A program made the position numbers and the translations under genes. The notes under the pieces are model-generated. The model saw only the letters and a program-made list of their open reading frames with translations, ran no database searches and had not been told where the DNA came from. A DNA stretch of 64,000 nucleotides, from positions 99,362-163,361 of the forward strand of contig NZ_LXEP01000032.1 in assembly GCF_001654835.1 (NCBI RefSeq), given 5' to 3'. Of this stretch, positions 1-9,117 are shown piece by piece; positions within the stretch are counted from its first letter, which is position 1, and every line of letters begins with the position of its first letter. The stretch comes from Buttiauxella gaviniae ATCC 51604 (GTDB lineage: Bacteria > Pseudomonadota > Gammaproteobacteria > Enterobacterales > Enterobacteriaceae).

Positions 1-344
1 GGTTTGAGTACCGCCAGCGCTTGTTCATTACGCGCTAACTGATCCTCTAATAGCCAACCGTTATGCTGGTTGATATCACGTAAGTGCTGCGTTTTCTGCG
101 TAATCGTCTGCCAACGCTGGGTAATATCCGTGCTGCTGGTATTTTCGGCTTTCTGTGCGTCACGGCGAAGCTGTTCGAGATAATCTAACGTCGCAAGTAG
201 CGAGCTTTTATCTTCAGTAATGCGCTGCAACGCACTGCCATTCACATGGCCTGCGGATAGTTGTTGCTGCTCGGCGTCCATCACCTCTTTCAGAGAGTTG
301 AGCACCACAGTCATTTGATCCATTACTTCTAACAGACGATTCAT
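1..344 (-). CDS. flgN: FlgN, flagellar export chaperone for FlgK/FlgL (C-terminus cut by window edge)
   Basis: Cytoplasmic chaperone that keeps the hook-filament junction proteins FlgK and FlgL export-competent and delivers them to the flagellar type III export gate. The reverse strand reads from ATG at 344 (MNRLLEVMDQM) without a stop to base 1, giving 114 of about 138 expected residues; the C-terminal part that binds the cargo is largely outside the window. The visible part is the expected Gln/Leu-rich helical protein with the conserved HNGWLLE segment. It follows flgM, but a dispersed repeat (363-490) separates the two, so the start has only a weak ribosome-binding site. Identity comes from sequence similarity plus its place behind flgM; secure. 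Confidence 0.93.
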   Translation of the reverse strand, partial: MNRLLEVMDQMTVVLNSLKEVMDAEQQQLSAGHVNGSALQRITEDKSSLLATLDYLEQLRRDAQKAENTSSTDITQRWQTITQKTQHLRDINQHNGWLLEDQLARNEQALAVLK

Positions 345-362
345 GCAATTATTTACTCTGGA

Positions 363-490
363 TATATACCCGTCATACTTCAAGCTGCTGGTGCGTTGAC
401 TGCACCCGTGCGCCCCAGTCACATAGTTATCTATGCTCCTGGGGACTTACGGCCTGGTCGCCTTCCCGCCACTTAAATTATTTTGGGTAT
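363..490 (+). repeat. dispersed enteric intergenic repeat, copy A
   Basis: About 128 bp with the same plan as the copies at 8851 and 29937: left end CGTCATACTTCAAG, central hairpin CCCCAG...CTGGGG (413-444), and a right end close to AATTATTTTGGGTAT. The inner stem reads CATAG/CTATG where the 8.9-kb copy reads CTTAC/GTAAG, a compensatory pair of changes. It lies between flgN and flgM and supplies the last codons and stop of flgM. Confidence 0.85.
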
Positions 491-767
491 CGCTGAGAGC
501 TTCCTGGATTAATGCATCGGCGATTTTGCCGGTATCCATTTTAAGCTCGCCGTTACGGATCGCAGTTTTGAGTGCTTCAACGCGTTCCATATTAATATCA
601 CCGCTGCCTGGCTGTATTAACTTAGCCTGCGCGTCACTGAGTGTCACGTTGGTGCTGGTTGGCGTGGTACTTTTTTCCAGACGGCTCTTTTGAATCGGAG
701 CTTCTGATGTTTCACGTGGTTGTACGGTACTTACCGGTTTCAAAGGAGACGTGCGATCAATGCTCAT
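447..767 (-). CDS. flgM: FlgM, anti-sigma-28 factor, with a repeat-derived C-terminal tail
   Basis: Binds the flagellar sigma factor FliA (sigma-28) and blocks late flagellar gene expression until it is exported through the finished hook. The start is ATG at 767 ([17 protein letters not shown]), identical to the enteric FlgM N-terminus; an in-frame ATG 45 bases upstream is not conserved. The sigma-binding half ([20 protein letters not shown]) is intact. The protein is 106 residues against about 97 usual: after [11 protein letters not shown] the frame runs into repeat copy A, which adds a tail ending [10 protein letters not shown] sigma-28 promoter lies just upstream (834-860), and flgA precedes it on the same strand. 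Confidence 0.95.
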   Translation of the reverse strand: MSIDRTSPLKPVSTVQPRETSEAPIQKSRLEKSTTPTSTNVTLSDAQAKLIQPGSGDINMERVEALKTAIRNGELKMDTGKIADALIQEALSDTQNNLSGGKATRP

Positions 768-833
768 TATTCTATCCTCATCGAGGTGGCTCGCAGCATT
801 TGAGCCTGCCAATATCTATCATCTGTTAACACA

Positions 834-860
834 CTATCGGCAGTCGCCGCAGAACCTTTA
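834..860 (-). promoter_or_regulatory. sigma-28 (FliA) promoter of flgM
   Basis: On the reverse strand TAAAGGTT, 11 bases, GCCGATAG, nearly identical to the FliA consensus TAAAGTTT-N11-GCCGATAA. It lies about 67 bases upstream of the flgM start and downstream of flgA, matching the class 3 flgMN promoter known in Salmonella and E. coli. Confidence 0.85.
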
Positions 861-886
861 TACCCTTCTTAATCGCCAGTTGAATA

Positions 887-1546
887 TTACAAGTTAATCA
901 GAATATTCCCATCAACATCTACTGTCCCGCTTACAATCTGACCAGAATCCATTCGTACACGCGCATTCTGCGCGACAGCCGCATTGTTGAGTGCTTTGCC
1001 TTCGCTATTCACACTAAAACCTTCACCTGCAGCAACAACCTGGACTCGTTGCCCGGCTTTCACTCGCCATGACTGGCGCACCATCGACAGCATAATTGGC
1101 TGATTGGGTGCGATGTCGCGCAGTGTTACAGCATCGTTTGCCTGGCGAATATCCAACATGGCACGCGGAGGAAGTTGATCCAGTCTCCCGCGTTTAAGTT
1201 GTACCTGGCTTTCATTAATGACACTGCCACGTGGTAGCGCCTGGGCTGCAACGACGTAATTTCCAATAGCCTGCACTTCTGCCTGAATAAAACGTTTGGC
1301 ATCACCACATCGAGCTAACACGCTCACGGTTCCCCACAGGCGACCATTACCGGGCATTGAAAAATCGGGAAGCGGGCAGGAGGGTAATTGTGCATCGGGT
1401 GTTTTCACTTTTACCGTTACTTCATCGCTTATGCCCGCCAGACGCTGCTGAAAAAACTGGTTCAAAGGTGCATCCAGAATACTGGCGAATGCCGGTGGGC
1501 ATGCCAGTAAAAGCGCAATCGTGCTCCAGGTTTTCAGACCGTTCAT
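887..1546 (-). CDS. flgA: FlgA, periplasmic chaperone for P-ring assembly
   Basis: Periplasmic chaperone needed to polymerise FlgI into the P ring around the flagellar rod. 219 residues, the usual length. A signal peptide (about residues 1-21, ending PPAFA) is followed by an N-terminal FlgA domain and a C-terminal SAF-like domain (AAQALPRGSVINESQVQLKR, about 100-165) and beta clip. It diverges from flgB; a FlhDC-like box lies in the intergenic region. The start ATG at 1546 is preceded by AGGAGAGA, a strong ribosome-binding site. No anomalies seen. Confidence 0.96.
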   Translation of the reverse strand: MNGLKTWSTIALLLACPPAFASILDAPLNQFFQQRLAGISDEVTVKVKTPDAQLPSCPLPDFSMPGNGRLWGTVSVLARCGDAKRFIQAEVQAIGNYVVAAQALPRGSVINESQVQLKRGRLDQLPPRAMLDIRQANDAVTLRDIAPNQPIMLSMVRQSWRVKAGQRVQVVAAGEGFSVNSEGKALNNAAVAQNARVRMDSGQIVSGTVDVDGNILINL

Positions 1547-1605
1547 AACGTCTCTCCTTGTTCAGGTTGCAGTGATTTTAACCGCACACGGAATTGATCA
1601 AGGCG

Positions 1606-1636
1606 ACAAATAGCGACGCATTTTGTGTCTATTCCA
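1606..1636. promoter_or_regulatory. FlhDC-like activator box between flgA and flgB
   Basis: CAAATAGCG (from 1607) faces an inverted CTATTCC about 14-15 bases later. This fits the description of FlhD4C2 sites as inverted AA(T)AGCG-type half-sites, and it sits between the divergent class 2 operons flgAMN and flgB-L where the master regulator is known to act. Assigned by motif and position. Confidence 0.6.
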
Positions 1637-1698
1637 ACGATAACGCACGCGTAAGGGGCTTTAAGCTGTCGGACAAATCCTAATTATGCGGAGGGAAC

Positions 1699-2115
1699 AT
1701 GCTAGACAAACTGGATGCCGCGCTGCGATTTCAGCAAGAAGCGATAAATTTGCGCGCCCAGCGTCAGGAAATTCTGGCAGGGAATATCGCTAATGCCGAT
1801 ACCCCAGGTTATCAGGCTCGCGATATAGATTTTGCCAGTGAAATGAAAAAAGTGATGGACAGAGGACGTGTTGAAGGTAGCGGCGTATCGCTTGCTCTTA
1901 CCTCTTCGCGCCATATTCCGGCACAAACTCAAACTGTCCCACAGCTTGATCTCCTCTACCGCATTCCTGACCAGCCATCCATGGATGGCAACACCGTCGA
2001 CATGGACCGCGAACGTACACAATTTGCCGATAACAGCCTGAAATACCAGTCAGACCTGACGGTTCTCGGCGGCCAAATCAAGGGCATGATGTCTGTGCTG
2101 CAACAGGGTGGCTAA
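1699..2115 (+). CDS. flgB: FlgB, flagellar proximal rod protein
   Basis: Structural subunit of the proximal rod of the flagellar drive shaft, exported by the flagellar type III apparatus. 138 residues, the family length. The rod/hook N-terminal motif is clear ([17 protein letters not shown], about residues 29-45) and the C-terminus ([17 protein letters not shown]) is the heptad-repeat helix that pairs with it. ATG follows a strong GGAGG at 1691. First gene of the flgBCDEFGHIJ operon; flgC starts 3 bases after its stop. Expected to be class 2, FlhDC-activated. Confidence 0.97.
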   Translation: MLDKLDAALRFQQEAINLRAQRQEILAGNIANADTPGYQARDIDFASEMKKVMDRGRVEGSGVSLALTSSRHIPAQTQTVPQLDLLYRIPDQPSMDGNTVDMDRERTQFADNSLKYQSDLTVLGGQIKGMMSVLQQGG

Positions 2116-2118
2116 TAG

Positions 2119-2523
2119 ATGGCTTTACTGAATATTTTTGATATTGCCGGTTCAGCGATGGCCGCGCAGTCCAAGCGTATGAACGTGGCGGCGAGTAACC
2201 TGGCTAACGCCGATAGCGTCACAGGTCCCGATGGTCAACCGTACCGTGCCAAGCAAGTTATTTTCCAGGTGGATGCAGCTCCTGGTGCTGAAACCGGTGG
2301 TGTGAAAGTGACTGGCGTTGAAGAGAGCCAGGCACCAGACAAGCTGGTATTTCAGCCAGGTAATCCGCTCGCTGACGCTAAAGGTTACGTGCGGATGCCA
2401 AACGTTGATGTGGTAGGTGAGATGGTCAACAGCATGTCTGCCTCCCGTAGCTACCAGGCAAATGTGGAAGTACTCAACACTGTGAAAAGCATGATGTTGA
2501 AAACCCTGACTCTTGGTCAGTAA
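2119..2523 (+). CDS. flgC: FlgC, flagellar proximal rod protein
   Basis: Second proximal-rod subunit, stacked with FlgB and FlgF between the MS ring and the distal rod. 134 residues, the family length. It shows the rod motif [20 protein letters not shown] (about residues 28-47) and a C-terminal helix ([19 protein letters not shown]). It starts 3 bases after flgB, suggesting translational coupling, and is followed by flgD after 11 bases. Confidence 0.97.
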   Translation: MALLNIFDIAGSAMAAQSKRMNVAASNLANADSVTGPDGQPYRAKQVIFQVDAAPGAETGGVKVTGVEESQAPDKLVFQPGNPLADAKGYVRMPNVDVVGEMVNSMSASRSYQANVEVLNTVKSMMLKTLTLGQ

Positions 2524-2534
2524 AGGAGTGACTG

Positions 2535-3212
2535 ATGGGCATAGCCGTTAATATGAACGACACCACGACCAGTGGTGTTAATACTTTATCGGGTAATAGC
2601 AGCATTACCGGGAATAATGCTGCCGATCTTCAGAGTAGTTTCCTGACGCTACTGGTTGCGCAGCTCAAAAACCAGGACCCGACCAACCCTCTGCAAAATA
2701 ACGAACTGACTACGCAACTTGCGCAAATCAGCACCGTGAGCGGTATTGAAAAACTCAACACCACGCTCGGTTCAGTGTCAGGCCAGTTAAACAATAACCA
2801 GTCAGTTCAGGCAAGCGCCCTGATTGGTCATGGCGTGATGATCCCTGGTTCTAAAATTCTGGCAGGCAAAGAGGCGACCACGCCGTTTGGTGTGGAGCTG
2901 CAACAAGCCGCCGATAAAGTTACCGCTACGATCACGGATAACACCGGCAAAGTGGTACGCACGCTCGATATTGGTGGCCTAAGCGCAGGCGTTCATACCT
3001 TTACCTGGGATGGCACGATGACGGACGGTTCGACGGCGCCAGACGGTGCTTATAACGTCGCTATCAATGCCACAAATGGTGGGACACAACTGGTTGCTCA
3101 GCCGCTCAATTTTGCGATGGTCAACGGTGTGACACTCAGTAATGGCAAGACCTTGCTCGACCTCGGTACTTACGGCACCTCCACTCTCGACGACATCAGG
3201 CAGATTATTTAA
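2535..3212 (+). CDS. flgD: FlgD, hook capping protein
   Basis: Scaffold that caps the growing hook and guides FlgE assembly, then is replaced by FlgK. 225 residues (E. coli about 231). The conserved N-terminal segment LTLLVAQLKNQDPTNPLQNN (about residues 36-55) is followed by a low-complexity stretch and C-terminal Ig-like/tudor domains (VRTLDIGGLSAGVHTFTWDG). Ribosome-binding site AAGGAG just upstream. Fourth position in the rod-hook operon, before the hook gene it serves. Confidence 0.96.
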   Translation: MGIAVNMNDTTTSGVNTLSGNSSITGNNAADLQSSFLTLLVAQLKNQDPTNPLQNNELTTQLAQISTVSGIEKLNTTLGSVSGQLNNNQSVQASALIGHGVMIPGSKILAGKEATTPFGVELQQAADKVTATITDNTGKVVRTLDIGGLSAGVHTFTWDGTMTDGSTAPDGAYNVAINATNGGTQLVAQPLNFAMVNGVTLSNGKTLLDLGTYGTSTLDDIRQII

Positions 3213-3239
3213 GCCTATAACCCTTTGCAGGAGTAAGAC

Positions 3240-4448
3240 ATGGCCTTTTCTCAAGCGGTCAGCGGCCTGAATGCCGCCGCCACCAACCTGGACGTGATTG
3301 GTAACAACATTGCCAACTCAGCCACCTATGGCTTTAAGTCCGGCAGCGTATCTTTCGCTGACATGTTTGCAGGTTCTAAAGTGGGTCTGGGCGTTAAAGT
3401 CGCAGGTATCACGCAGGACTTCGGCGACGGTACTACGACCAACACCGGGCGTGGCCTGGATGTGGCGATTAGCCAGAATGGTTTCTTCCGTATGGTGGAC
3501 ACTAACGGTTCGGTCTATTACAGCCGTAACGGCCAGTTCAAACTGGATCAAAACCGCAATCTGGTGAACATGCAGGGTATGCAACTGACGGGTTATCCGG
3601 CAACCGGCACACCGCCAACGATTCAGGAAGGGGCAAACCCGGTAGGGCTTTCAATTCCTAATACTTTGATGGCGGCGAAAATCACCACCACGGCCTCAAT
3701 GCAGATTAACCTGAACTCTACCGATAAGGTGCCTGCCAAAACAACTTTTGATCCAGCAGATTCAGAGAGTTACAACAAAAAAGGCTCTATCACTGTCTAT
3801 GACAGCCAGGGTAACTCCCATGATATGAACGTCTTCTTTGTGAAGTCTTCTACGGCAAATACCTGGGATGTTTATACCCAGGACAGCAGCGTTGCGGGGA
3901 GTCCGATTCAAAAAGGGACATCTCTGGAGTTCAGTAGTAGTGGTGTCTTAACCAACGGTACCGCTAGCGATTTTAAGACTGAGGCTATTAATGGTGCAAC
4001 GCCTGCGACATTCAATCTCAGCTTCCTCAACTCCATGCAGCAAAACACCGGCTCCAACAATATCGTTGCCGCGAATCAGAATGGCTATAAGCCAGGCGAT
4101 TTGGTGAGCTATCAGATCAATGAAGATGGCACCGTAGTCGGTAACTACTCCAACGAACAAAACCAATTGCTCGGGCAGATTGTGTTGTCCAACTTTGCGA
4201 ACCCGGAAGGCCTGTCCTCTGAGGGTAACAACGTCTGGGCGGCGACTAATGCTTCAGGTGTTGCGCTGTTGGGTACGGCAGGCTCAGGTAACTTCGGTAC
4301 GCTGACTAACGGTGCGCTGGAAGCCTCAAACGTCGATCTGAGTAAAGAACTGGTCAATATGATTGTTGCACAGCGCAACTACCAGTCTAACGCGCAGACC
4401 ATCAAAACCCAGGACCAGATACTTAACACCCTGGTTAACCTGCGCTAA
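3240..4448 (+). CDS. flgE: FlgE, flagellar hook protein
   Basis: Subunit of the flexible hook joining rod and filament. 402 residues, as in E. coli. The N-terminal motif NIANSATYGFKSGSVSFADM (about residues 22-41) and the C-terminal QRNYQSNAQTIKTQDQIL form the core helices; the middle (about 150-350) is the Thr/Ser/Asn-rich surface domain, where divergence between genera is expected. Good AGGAG ribosome-binding site. The length control it is subject to (FliK) is not encoded here. Confidence 0.97.
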   Translation: MAFSQAVSGLNAAATNLDVIGNNIANSATYGFKSGSVSFADMFAGSKVGLGVKVAGITQDFGDGTTTNTGRGLDVAISQNGFFRMVDTNGSVYYSRNGQFKLDQNRNLVNMQGMQLTGYPATGTPPTIQEGANPVGLSIPNTLMAAKITTTASMQINLNSTDKVPAKTTFDPADSESYNKKGSITVYDSQGNSHDMNVFFVKSSTANTWDVYTQDSSVAGSPIQKGTSLEFSSSGVLTNGTASDFKTEAINGATPATFNLSFLNSMQQNTGSNNIVAANQNGYKPGDLVSYQINEDGTVVGNYSNEQNQLLGQIVLSNFANPEGLSSEGNNVWAATNASGVALLGTAGSGNFGTLTNGALEASNVDLSKELVNMIVAQRNYQSNAQTIKTQDQILNTLVNLR

Positions 4449-4467
4449 GCACTGACGGGAAAGCTTA

Positions 4468-5223
4468 ATGGATCACGCAATTTATACCGCCATGGGCGCG
4501 GCCAGTCAGACGCTGAATCAACAAGCGGTGACGGCCAGCAACCTGGCGAATGCTTCAACCCCCGGCTTTCGTGCACAGCTAACGGCTTTGCGCGCAGTTC
4601 CGGTGGAAGGGCTTTCTTTGCCAACGCGTACGCTGGTGACCGCGTCAACGCCTGGCGCTGATATGTCTCAAGGTCAGCTTGATTACACCCAACGCCCGCT
4701 GGATGTTGCCCTGCAACAAGATGGCTGGCTGGCGGTACAAAGTGCTGATGGTACAGAAGCTTATACCCGTAACGGCAATATGCAGGTGAGTCCTGCCGGG
4801 CAACTGACCATCGGGGGGCAACCGGTGATGGGTGAGGGTGGCCCGATTGCCGTGCCTCAAGGCGCACAGCTAACTATCGCGGCTGATGGCACCATTTCTG
4901 CACTTAACGCGGGCGACCAGCCTAATACCGTGGCACCGATTGGCCGCCTGAAACTGGTGAAAGCGACAGGCCTGGAAGTGGTACGTGGTGACGATGGATT
5001 TTTCCGTTTGAGCCCAGCCGCACAGGCTACGCGTGGCGCGACCTTGCAAGCTGACGCCAGCATCTCTTTGATGCCAGGCGTGCTGGAAGGCAGCAACGTG
5101 AAACCCGTAGAAGCCATGGCTGACATGATTTCCAACGCCCGTCGTTTTGAAATGCAGATGAAGATTATTTCGAGCGTGGATGAAAACGAGCAACGGGCCA
5201 ACCAATTGCTGTCGATGACTTGA
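4468..5223 (+). CDS. flgF: FlgF, flagellar proximal rod protein
   Basis: Rod subunit lying between FlgB/FlgC and the distal rod FlgG. 251 residues, the family length. N-terminal MDHAIYTAMGAASQTLNQQA and the rod motif NLANASTPGFRAQLTALRAV (about residues 27-46); C-terminal core helix RRFEMQMKIISSVDENEQRA. Short spacing after flgE supports co-transcription. The start ATG at 4468 matches the conserved MDHAIYT start. Confidence 0.96.
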   Translation: MDHAIYTAMGAASQTLNQQAVTASNLANASTPGFRAQLTALRAVPVEGLSLPTRTLVTASTPGADMSQGQLDYTQRPLDVALQQDGWLAVQSADGTEAYTRNGNMQVSPAGQLTIGGQPVMGEGGPIAVPQGAQLTIAADGTISALNAGDQPNTVAPIGRLKLVKATGLEVVRGDDGFFRLSPAAQATRGATLQADASISLMPGVLEGSNVKPVEAMADMISNARRFEMQMKIISSVDENEQRANQLLSMT

Positions 5224-5242
5224 TAATCAGCCGCGAAACTAA

Positions 5243-6037
<795 letters not shown>

Positions 6038-6092
6038 GGCGTTTGCCGGTGTGCAGTTTCGCACCGGCTGTCTTTATCTGAATGACCTGAAG

Positions 6093-6797
6093 ATGAAAGC
6101 AATGCAAAACCCAATAGTTCTCCGTCCTATCGTGATGTGTCTGGTGCTCGCCTCAACGGGCTGCGCGCTGATACCAACTAAACCGCTGGTGGAAGGGGCG
6201 ACAACGGCCCAGCCAGTGCCAGGCCCTGCGCCTATCGTCAATGGTTCAATTTTCCAGACGGCGCAACCGGTGAACTATGGGTATCAGCCTTTGTTCGAAG
6301 ACCGCCGTCCAAGGAATGTCGGCGATACCTTGACTATTCAGCTCCAGGAAAATGTCAGTGCCAGTAAAAGCTCGTCGGCTAATGCCAGCCGTGATGGCAA
6401 AACAAACTTTGGCTTTGACGTAACGCCTCGTTATCTCGAGGGGCTATTCGGCAACGACCGCGCGTCAGTGGATGCCTCTGGCGGCAACAGTTTCAACGGT
6501 AAGGGTGGGGCAAACGCCAGTAATACCTTTAGCGGAACCTTAACCGTGACGGTGGATCAGGTGCTGGCAAACGGCAACCTGCACGTCGTGGGTGAAAAAC
6601 AGATAGCCATTAACCAGGGCACCGAATTTATTCGTTTCTCCGGCGTGGTGAATCCTCGCACTATTAGCGGCTCCAATACCGTGCCGTCTACGCAAGTGGC
6701 GGATGCACGCATCGAATATGTCGGTAATGGCTATATCAACGAAGCGCAAAATATGGGTTGGTTACAACGCTTCTTCCTTAATTTATCGCCGATGTAA
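6093..6797 (+). CDS. flgH: FlgH, flagellar L-ring lipoprotein
   Basis: Outer-membrane lipoprotein that builds the L ring bushing of the basal body. I chose ATG at 6093 ([12 protein letters not shown]), giving 234 residues against 232 in E. coli; ATG at 6102 is equally possible, and the more distant in-frame ATG at 6051 would put a long unlikely leader before the signal. A lipoprotein signal ends LASTGC with the lipidated Cys near residue 24. The mature part carries [19 protein letters not shown] and ends [10 protein letters not shown], as in enteric FlgH. Confidence 0.95.
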   Translation: MKAMQNPIVLRPIVMCLVLASTGCALIPTKPLVEGATTAQPVPGPAPIVNGSIFQTAQPVNYGYQPLFEDRRPRNVGDTLTIQLQENVSASKSSSANASRDGKTNFGFDVTPRYLEGLFGNDRASVDASGGNSFNGKGGANASNTFSGTLTVTVDQVLANGNLHVVGEKQIAINQGTEFIRFSGVVNPRTISGSNTVPSTQVADARIEYVGNGYINEAQNMGWLQRFFLNLSPM

Positions 6798-6809
6798 GCG
6801 AGGAAACTC

Positions 6810-7904
6810 ATGACCAAATATTTATTCGGATTACTGATGCTGGTGGCAACCTTTGCGCAAGCTGACCGTATCCGCGACCTGACAACGGTTCAGGGCGTGC
6901 GTGAAAACTCCCTGATTGGTTACGGTCTGGTGGTCGGGCTCGATGGCACAGGCGACCAAACCACACAAACACCTTTCACTACCCAGACACTCAACAACAT
7001 GCTTTCGCAGTTGGGGATCACCGTTCCTGCAGGGACCAACATGCAGCTTAAAAACGTCGCTGCGGTCATGGTGACGGCAAAATACCCGGCATTCGCACGC
7101 TCCGGGCAGAATATTGATGTAGTGGTTTCATCCATGGGTAACGCTAAAAGCCTGCGTGGCGGCACTTTGCTGATGACGCCGATGAAAGGTGTTGATAACC
7201 AAGTTTATGCGCTCGCGCAGGGTAACATTCTGGTTGGCGGCGCCGGGGCTTCGGCGGGCGGTAGCAGCGTTCAGGTTAACCAGCTTAACGGCGGTCGTAT
7301 TACTAACGGTGCGGTTATCGAACGTGAATTACCGGGCACTTTTGGCACCGGGAATATGATTAGCCTGCAACTCAACAACGATGATTTCACTCTTGCGCAG
7401 CAGATAACGGACACCATCAACCGCTCACGTGGTTTTGGCAGTGCTTCAGCTTTAGATGCGCGCACTATTCAGATCCGTGTACCAAGCGGTAACAGTTCGC
7501 AAGTTCGTTTGTTGGCTGATATTCAGAACCTTGAAGTCAACATGCCTGCGCAGGACGCGAAAGTGATTATCAACTCACGTACCGGCTCGGTGGTAATGAA
7601 CCAGGAAGTGACACTGGACACTTGTGCAGTGGCGCAGGGTAACTTGTCTGTGACGGTTAACCGCTCAGCGCAGGTAAGCCAGCCGGATACACCTTTTGGT
7701 GGCGGTCAAACAGTGGTCACGCCGCAAACCCAAATCGATTTGCGTCAGAACGGCGGTGCGCTGCAACGGGTTAACGCCAGCGCCAATCTAAATAATGTGG
7801 TTCGTGCACTGAATACGCTGGGCGCTTCACCAATGGAGTTGATGTCGATTCTGCAATCGATGCAAACCGCAGGGTGCCTGCGTGCCAAAGTGGAAATCAT
7901 CTGA
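6810..7904 (+). CDS. flgI: FlgI, flagellar P-ring protein
   Basis: Periplasmic protein polymerised with FlgA help into the P ring in the peptidoglycan layer. 364 residues (E. coli 365). A signal peptide (about residues 1-18, ending TFAQA) is followed by the mature start [20 protein letters not shown], the family signature. Single Cys residues near the middle and C-terminus (DTCAVAQ, AGCLRAK) are the pair expected to form a disulfide through DsbA/B. Its stop TGA overlaps the flgJ start by one base. Confidence 0.97.
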   Translation: MTKYLFGLLMLVATFAQADRIRDLTTVQGVRENSLIGYGLVVGLDGTGDQTTQTPFTTQTLNNMLSQLGITVPAGTNMQLKNVAAVMVTAKYPAFARSGQNIDVVVSSMGNAKSLRGGTLLMTPMKGVDNQVYALAQGNILVGGAGASAGGSSVQVNQLNGGRITNGAVIERELPGTFGTGNMISLQLNNDDFTLAQQITDTINRSRGFGSASALDARTIQIRVPSGNSSQVRLLADIQNLEVNMPAQDAKVIINSRTGSVVMNQEVTLDTCAVAQGNLSVTVNRSAQVSQPDTPFGGGQTVVTPQTQIDLRQNGGALQRVNASANLNNVVRALNTLGASPMELMSILQSMQTAGCLRAKVEII

Positions 7905-8845
7905 TGCTTAACGATACCCAGTCACTGGCGAATGCTGCATGGGATGCTAACTCTCTTAACGAGCTAAAAGCGAAAACCGGGCAAGATCCAAAGGGCAACA
8001 TGAAATCGGTTGCCCGCCAGGTGGAGGGGATGTTCGTGCAAATGATGCTGAAAAGCATGCGTGAGGCGCTGCCAAAAGATGGCTTGTTTAGCAGCGAGCA
8101 GACACGCATGTACACCAGCATCTATGACCAGCAAATTGCGCAGCAGCTAAGCTCCAAAGGGCTTGGTCTGGCCGATATGATGGTGGAGCAAATGGGCGGC
8201 AATGCTGACCCATCGGAAGATGCTGGCAAAGTGCCGATGAAGTTTGATCTGCAAACTGTGACCAGTTTCCAGAACCAGGCGTTAACGCAAATGGTGCGCC
8301 AGGCCATACCGAAAGCGCCTTCTAACGAAGAGCCGCTAACCGGGGATAGCAAAGACTTCCTGGCTCAGCTTTCGTTACCAGCAAGGCTTGCCAGTGAACA
8401 GAGCGGTATTCCTCATCACTTGATTCTGGCGCAAGCTGCGCTGGAGTCAGGATGGGGCCAGCGGCAAATCCTCACTGAAAAAGGTGAACCAAGTTTTAAC
8501 TTGTTTGGCGTGAAGGCGTCAGGAAGTTGGAAAGGCCCGACGACGGAAATCACCACTACGGAGTATGAAAATGGTGAAGCCAAAAAGGTAAAAGCTAAGT
8601 TCCGCGTGTATAGCTCTTACCTCGAAGCACTTTCTGATTACGTAGGCTTGCTGACGCGTAACCCGCGATACGCTGCAGTCACTAATGCCAATACCGCAGA
8701 ACAGGGTGCACAGGCATTGCAAAATGCCGGTTACGCAACCGATCCGAACTATGCCCGCAAGCTGACGGGTATGATTCAGCAGATGAAGGCGATGGGTGAG
8801 AAAGTGGCGAAAGCTTATAGCAATGACTTATCCAATTTATTCTGA
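7904..8845 (+). CDS. flgJ: FlgJ, rod cap and peptidoglycan hydrolase
   Basis: Bifunctional protein: the N-terminal half caps the growing rod, the C-terminal half is a glucosaminidase-type muramidase that opens the cell wall for the rod. ATG at 7904 overlaps the flgI stop (TGATG) and gives 313 residues, the enteric length. The N-terminus has the rod-cap segment VARQVEGMFVQMMLKSMREA; the hydrolase domain begins near 150 with the putative catalytic Glu at about 181 (AQAALESGWGQ). Last gene of the flgB operon; a structured repeat follows immediately. Confidence 0.96.
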   Translation: MLNDTQSLANAAWDANSLNELKAKTGQDPKGNMKSVARQVEGMFVQMMLKSMREALPKDGLFSSEQTRMYTSIYDQQIAQQLSSKGLGLADMMVEQMGGNADPSEDAGKVPMKFDLQTVTSFQNQALTQMVRQAIPKAPSNEEPLTGDSKDFLAQLSLPARLASEQSGIPHHLILAQAALESGWGQRQILTEKGEPSFNLFGVKASGSWKGPTTEITTTEYENGEAKKVKAKFRVYSSYLEALSDYVGLLTRNPRYAAVTNANTAEQGAQALQNAGYATDPNYARKLTGMIQQMKAMGEKVAKAYSNDLSNLF

Positions 8846-8850
8846 AGCTC

Positions 8851-9042
<192 letters not shown>

Positions 9043-9050
9043 CTAACACC

Positions 9051-9077
9051 TCAAGTGTTGCCAGACGCTGCCGATAC
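9051..9077 (+). promoter_or_regulatory. sigma-28 (FliA) promoter of flgKL
   Basis: TCAAGTGT, 11 bases, GCCGATAC, close to TAAAGTTT-N11-GCCGATAA and about 41 bases before the flgK ATG. It fits the known class 3 expression of flgKL in addition to read-through from the flgB operon. Confidence 0.8.
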
Positions 9078-9117
9078 TTACCAACAGGAATCGTGATTAA
9101 CGCGCTAAGGAAATTTC

